Below, one piece after another: positions 5,079 to 5,566 of a DNA stretch of 5,566 bases. The stretch's first letter is position 1. Every line of letters starts with the position of its first letter. The translations under genes and the position numbers were made by a program. The DNA comes from JTS-AC122 sp050246015. Lineage in GTDB: Bacteria; Planctomycetota; Phycisphaerae; Phycisphaerales; UBA1924. A model generated the notes under the pieces. It saw only the letters and a program-made list of their open reading frames with translations. It had not been told where the DNA came from and made no database searches. The stretch spans positions 1 to 5,566 of the forward strand of contig JBFWWU010000040.1 of assembly GCA_050246015.1 (NCBI GenBank), in the 5' to 3' direction.

Positions 5079-5203
5079 TTCGGCGAAGCACATTCGTGGG
5101 TAGTGTCTGTCAAGTTGCGCACATTGGACAAGAGGGTCTCCGCAGGAAGGGGGCACGCTGCTGAGGCTGAGCCCGGAGGGCGAAGCCTCAGCAGCCGGGC
5201 GGC
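5079..5203. mobile_element. IS256-family element end (likely inverted-repeat region)
   Basis: These 125 bases lie between the rve remnant stop and the IS256-type transposase stop. The 3' non-coding end and terminal repeat of the IS256-type element should lie here. A plausible outer boundary is near 5097-5115 (TAGTGTCTGTCAAGTTGCGC at 5101-5120). The opposite end of the element is outside the window, so the terminal repeat cannot be confirmed. TGTC (5107-5110) and GACA (5127-5130) frame the putative terminal segment. Confidence 0.4.
5157..5195 (-). repeat. Strong stem-loop just after the transposase stop
   Basis: Perfect 12-bp arms GCTGCTGAGGCT (5157-5168) and AGCCTCAGCAGC (5184-5195) enclose a 15-base loop. 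Within the loop GCCC (5171-5174) pairs with GGGC (5178-5181) around GGA. The two stems are joined by facing GA and GA dinucleotides, which can form tandem G-A pairs. It starts 9 bases past the transposase stop codon. No T-run follows on the minus strand, so a classical intrinsic terminator is unlikely. It may block read-through, stabilise the mRNA or act in transposition. Confidence 0.7.
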
Positions 5204-5566
5204 TCACGCGGCCGCCGTCGATTCCATCACGCTCGCATCCATCGACTGCTCCGTCAACGCCGGCTCCGTCAGCCGAGTCATGTCCAGATACCGCCGCAGT
5301 CCCCACCGCGTCCCCGCCACATGCCGCAGACGCGCCGCCACCAGCATGAGCGCCGACTCCCCGTCCGGGAACGCGCCCACCACCCGCGTCCGACGCCGCA
5401 CCTCGCGGTTGAGCCGCTCCAGCGGGTTGTTCGTCCGGATGCACCGCCAGTGCTCACGCGGGAACTTCATGTATTCCAGCGTCTCGTCCACGCCGTCGCG
5501 CACGATCCCCGCCGCTTTCCCAAGACGCATCCCCTCCAGCTTCTCCACCACCATCATGCCCTTCTG
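5204..5566 (-). CDS. IS256/Mutator-family transposase, C-terminal part (partial)
   Basis: The frame is open from the right edge of the window to the TGA at 5206-5204 and gives the last 120 residues of a DDE transposase that normally has about 400. The internal Met codons near 5557 are not the start. Diagnostic blocks are FPREHWRCIRTNNPLERLNR (counting from the Met at 5557, about 32-51), EVRRRTRVVGAFPDGESALM (52-71) and LVAARLRHVAGTRWGLRRYLDM. The Glu in NPLE is probably the third catalytic acid. The C-terminal tail after RRYLDM (about 25 residues, Thr/Ser/Ala-rich) is unconserved. The visible part has no frameshift or stop, so the element may be intact. It lies on the opposite strand to the rve remnant and most likely inserted next to it. 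Confidence 0.92.
   Translation of the reverse strand, partial: QKGMMVVEKLEGMRLGKAAGIVRDGVDETLEYMKFPREHWRCIRTNNPLERLNREVRRRTRVVGAFPDGESALMLVAARLRHVAGTRWGLRRYLDMTRLTEPALTEQSMDASVMESTAAA

Noticed and set aside
4776..5444. Minus-strand open frame across both transposases
   Set aside because: It is antisense to the conserved rve remnant and out of frame with the IS256-type transposase. Its composition (Gly/Ala/Asp/Arg-rich) is that of a shadow frame.
1..5566. CRISPR array, tRNA or rRNA genes
   Set aside because: No regularly spaced 25-40-base repeats, cloverleaf sequence or rRNA-like blocks were seen on either strand.

Overview
The window is GC-rich (about two thirds G+C by eye) and reads as an accessory, phage-like or integrated-element segment of a bacterial chromosome. 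The genes are short and tightly spaced, and many are small proteins of unknown function. A ParB-domain/DNA-methyltransferase fusion of the phage type sits at the left, a terminase-small-subunit-like HTH protein lies in the middle, and transposase sequence fills the right end. The HARE-HTH protein, the small orphan proteins and the style of the transposases remind me of Planctomycetota. This is recollection and inference, not a database result.

Layout, left to right. (1) Positions 1-1661, rightward: a possible tail of an upstream gene, the ParB-like/N6- or N4-type methyltransferase (61-1407), and a small zinc-ribbon protein overlapping it by GTGA (1404-1661). (2) Positions 1664-3278, leftward: four small genes in the order 3278->3021, 2990->2709, 2606->1899, 1895->1716. 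The third carries a histone-H1-like basic tail and a C-terminal HARE-HTH domain. A short hairpin followed by a U-rich stretch in the convergent gap could end this operon. (3) Positions 3279-3513: divergent intergenic region. (4) Positions 3514-4495, rightward: an HTH/terminase-small-like protein and two more small zinc-ribbon proteins, joined by TGATCATG and ATGA junctions. (5) Positions 4496-4832: a gene-free stretch with three short palindromes and 10-bp tandem repeats. (6) Positions 4833-5566: a 5'-truncated integrase-core (rve-type) transposase remnant on the plus strand. It is followed on the minus strand by the C-terminal part of an IS256/Mutator-family transposase running off the window, with a strong stem-loop just past its stop codon.

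How the parts may work together (inference). A DNA-modification writer (the methyltransferase) lies beside a protein with a domain proposed to read DNA modification state (HARE-HTH). Three small proteins share one plan: a short N-terminal helix ending in RLE or SLE, then two CxxC knuckles. Each is translationally coupled or nearly so to a DNA-acting gene or to another member of the set. No capsid, portal, large terminase or integrase gene is visible, so calling this a prophage or gene-transfer-agent fragment rests on the methyltransferase and the HTH protein alone. The IS elements lie where further genes of the rightward cluster might be expected.
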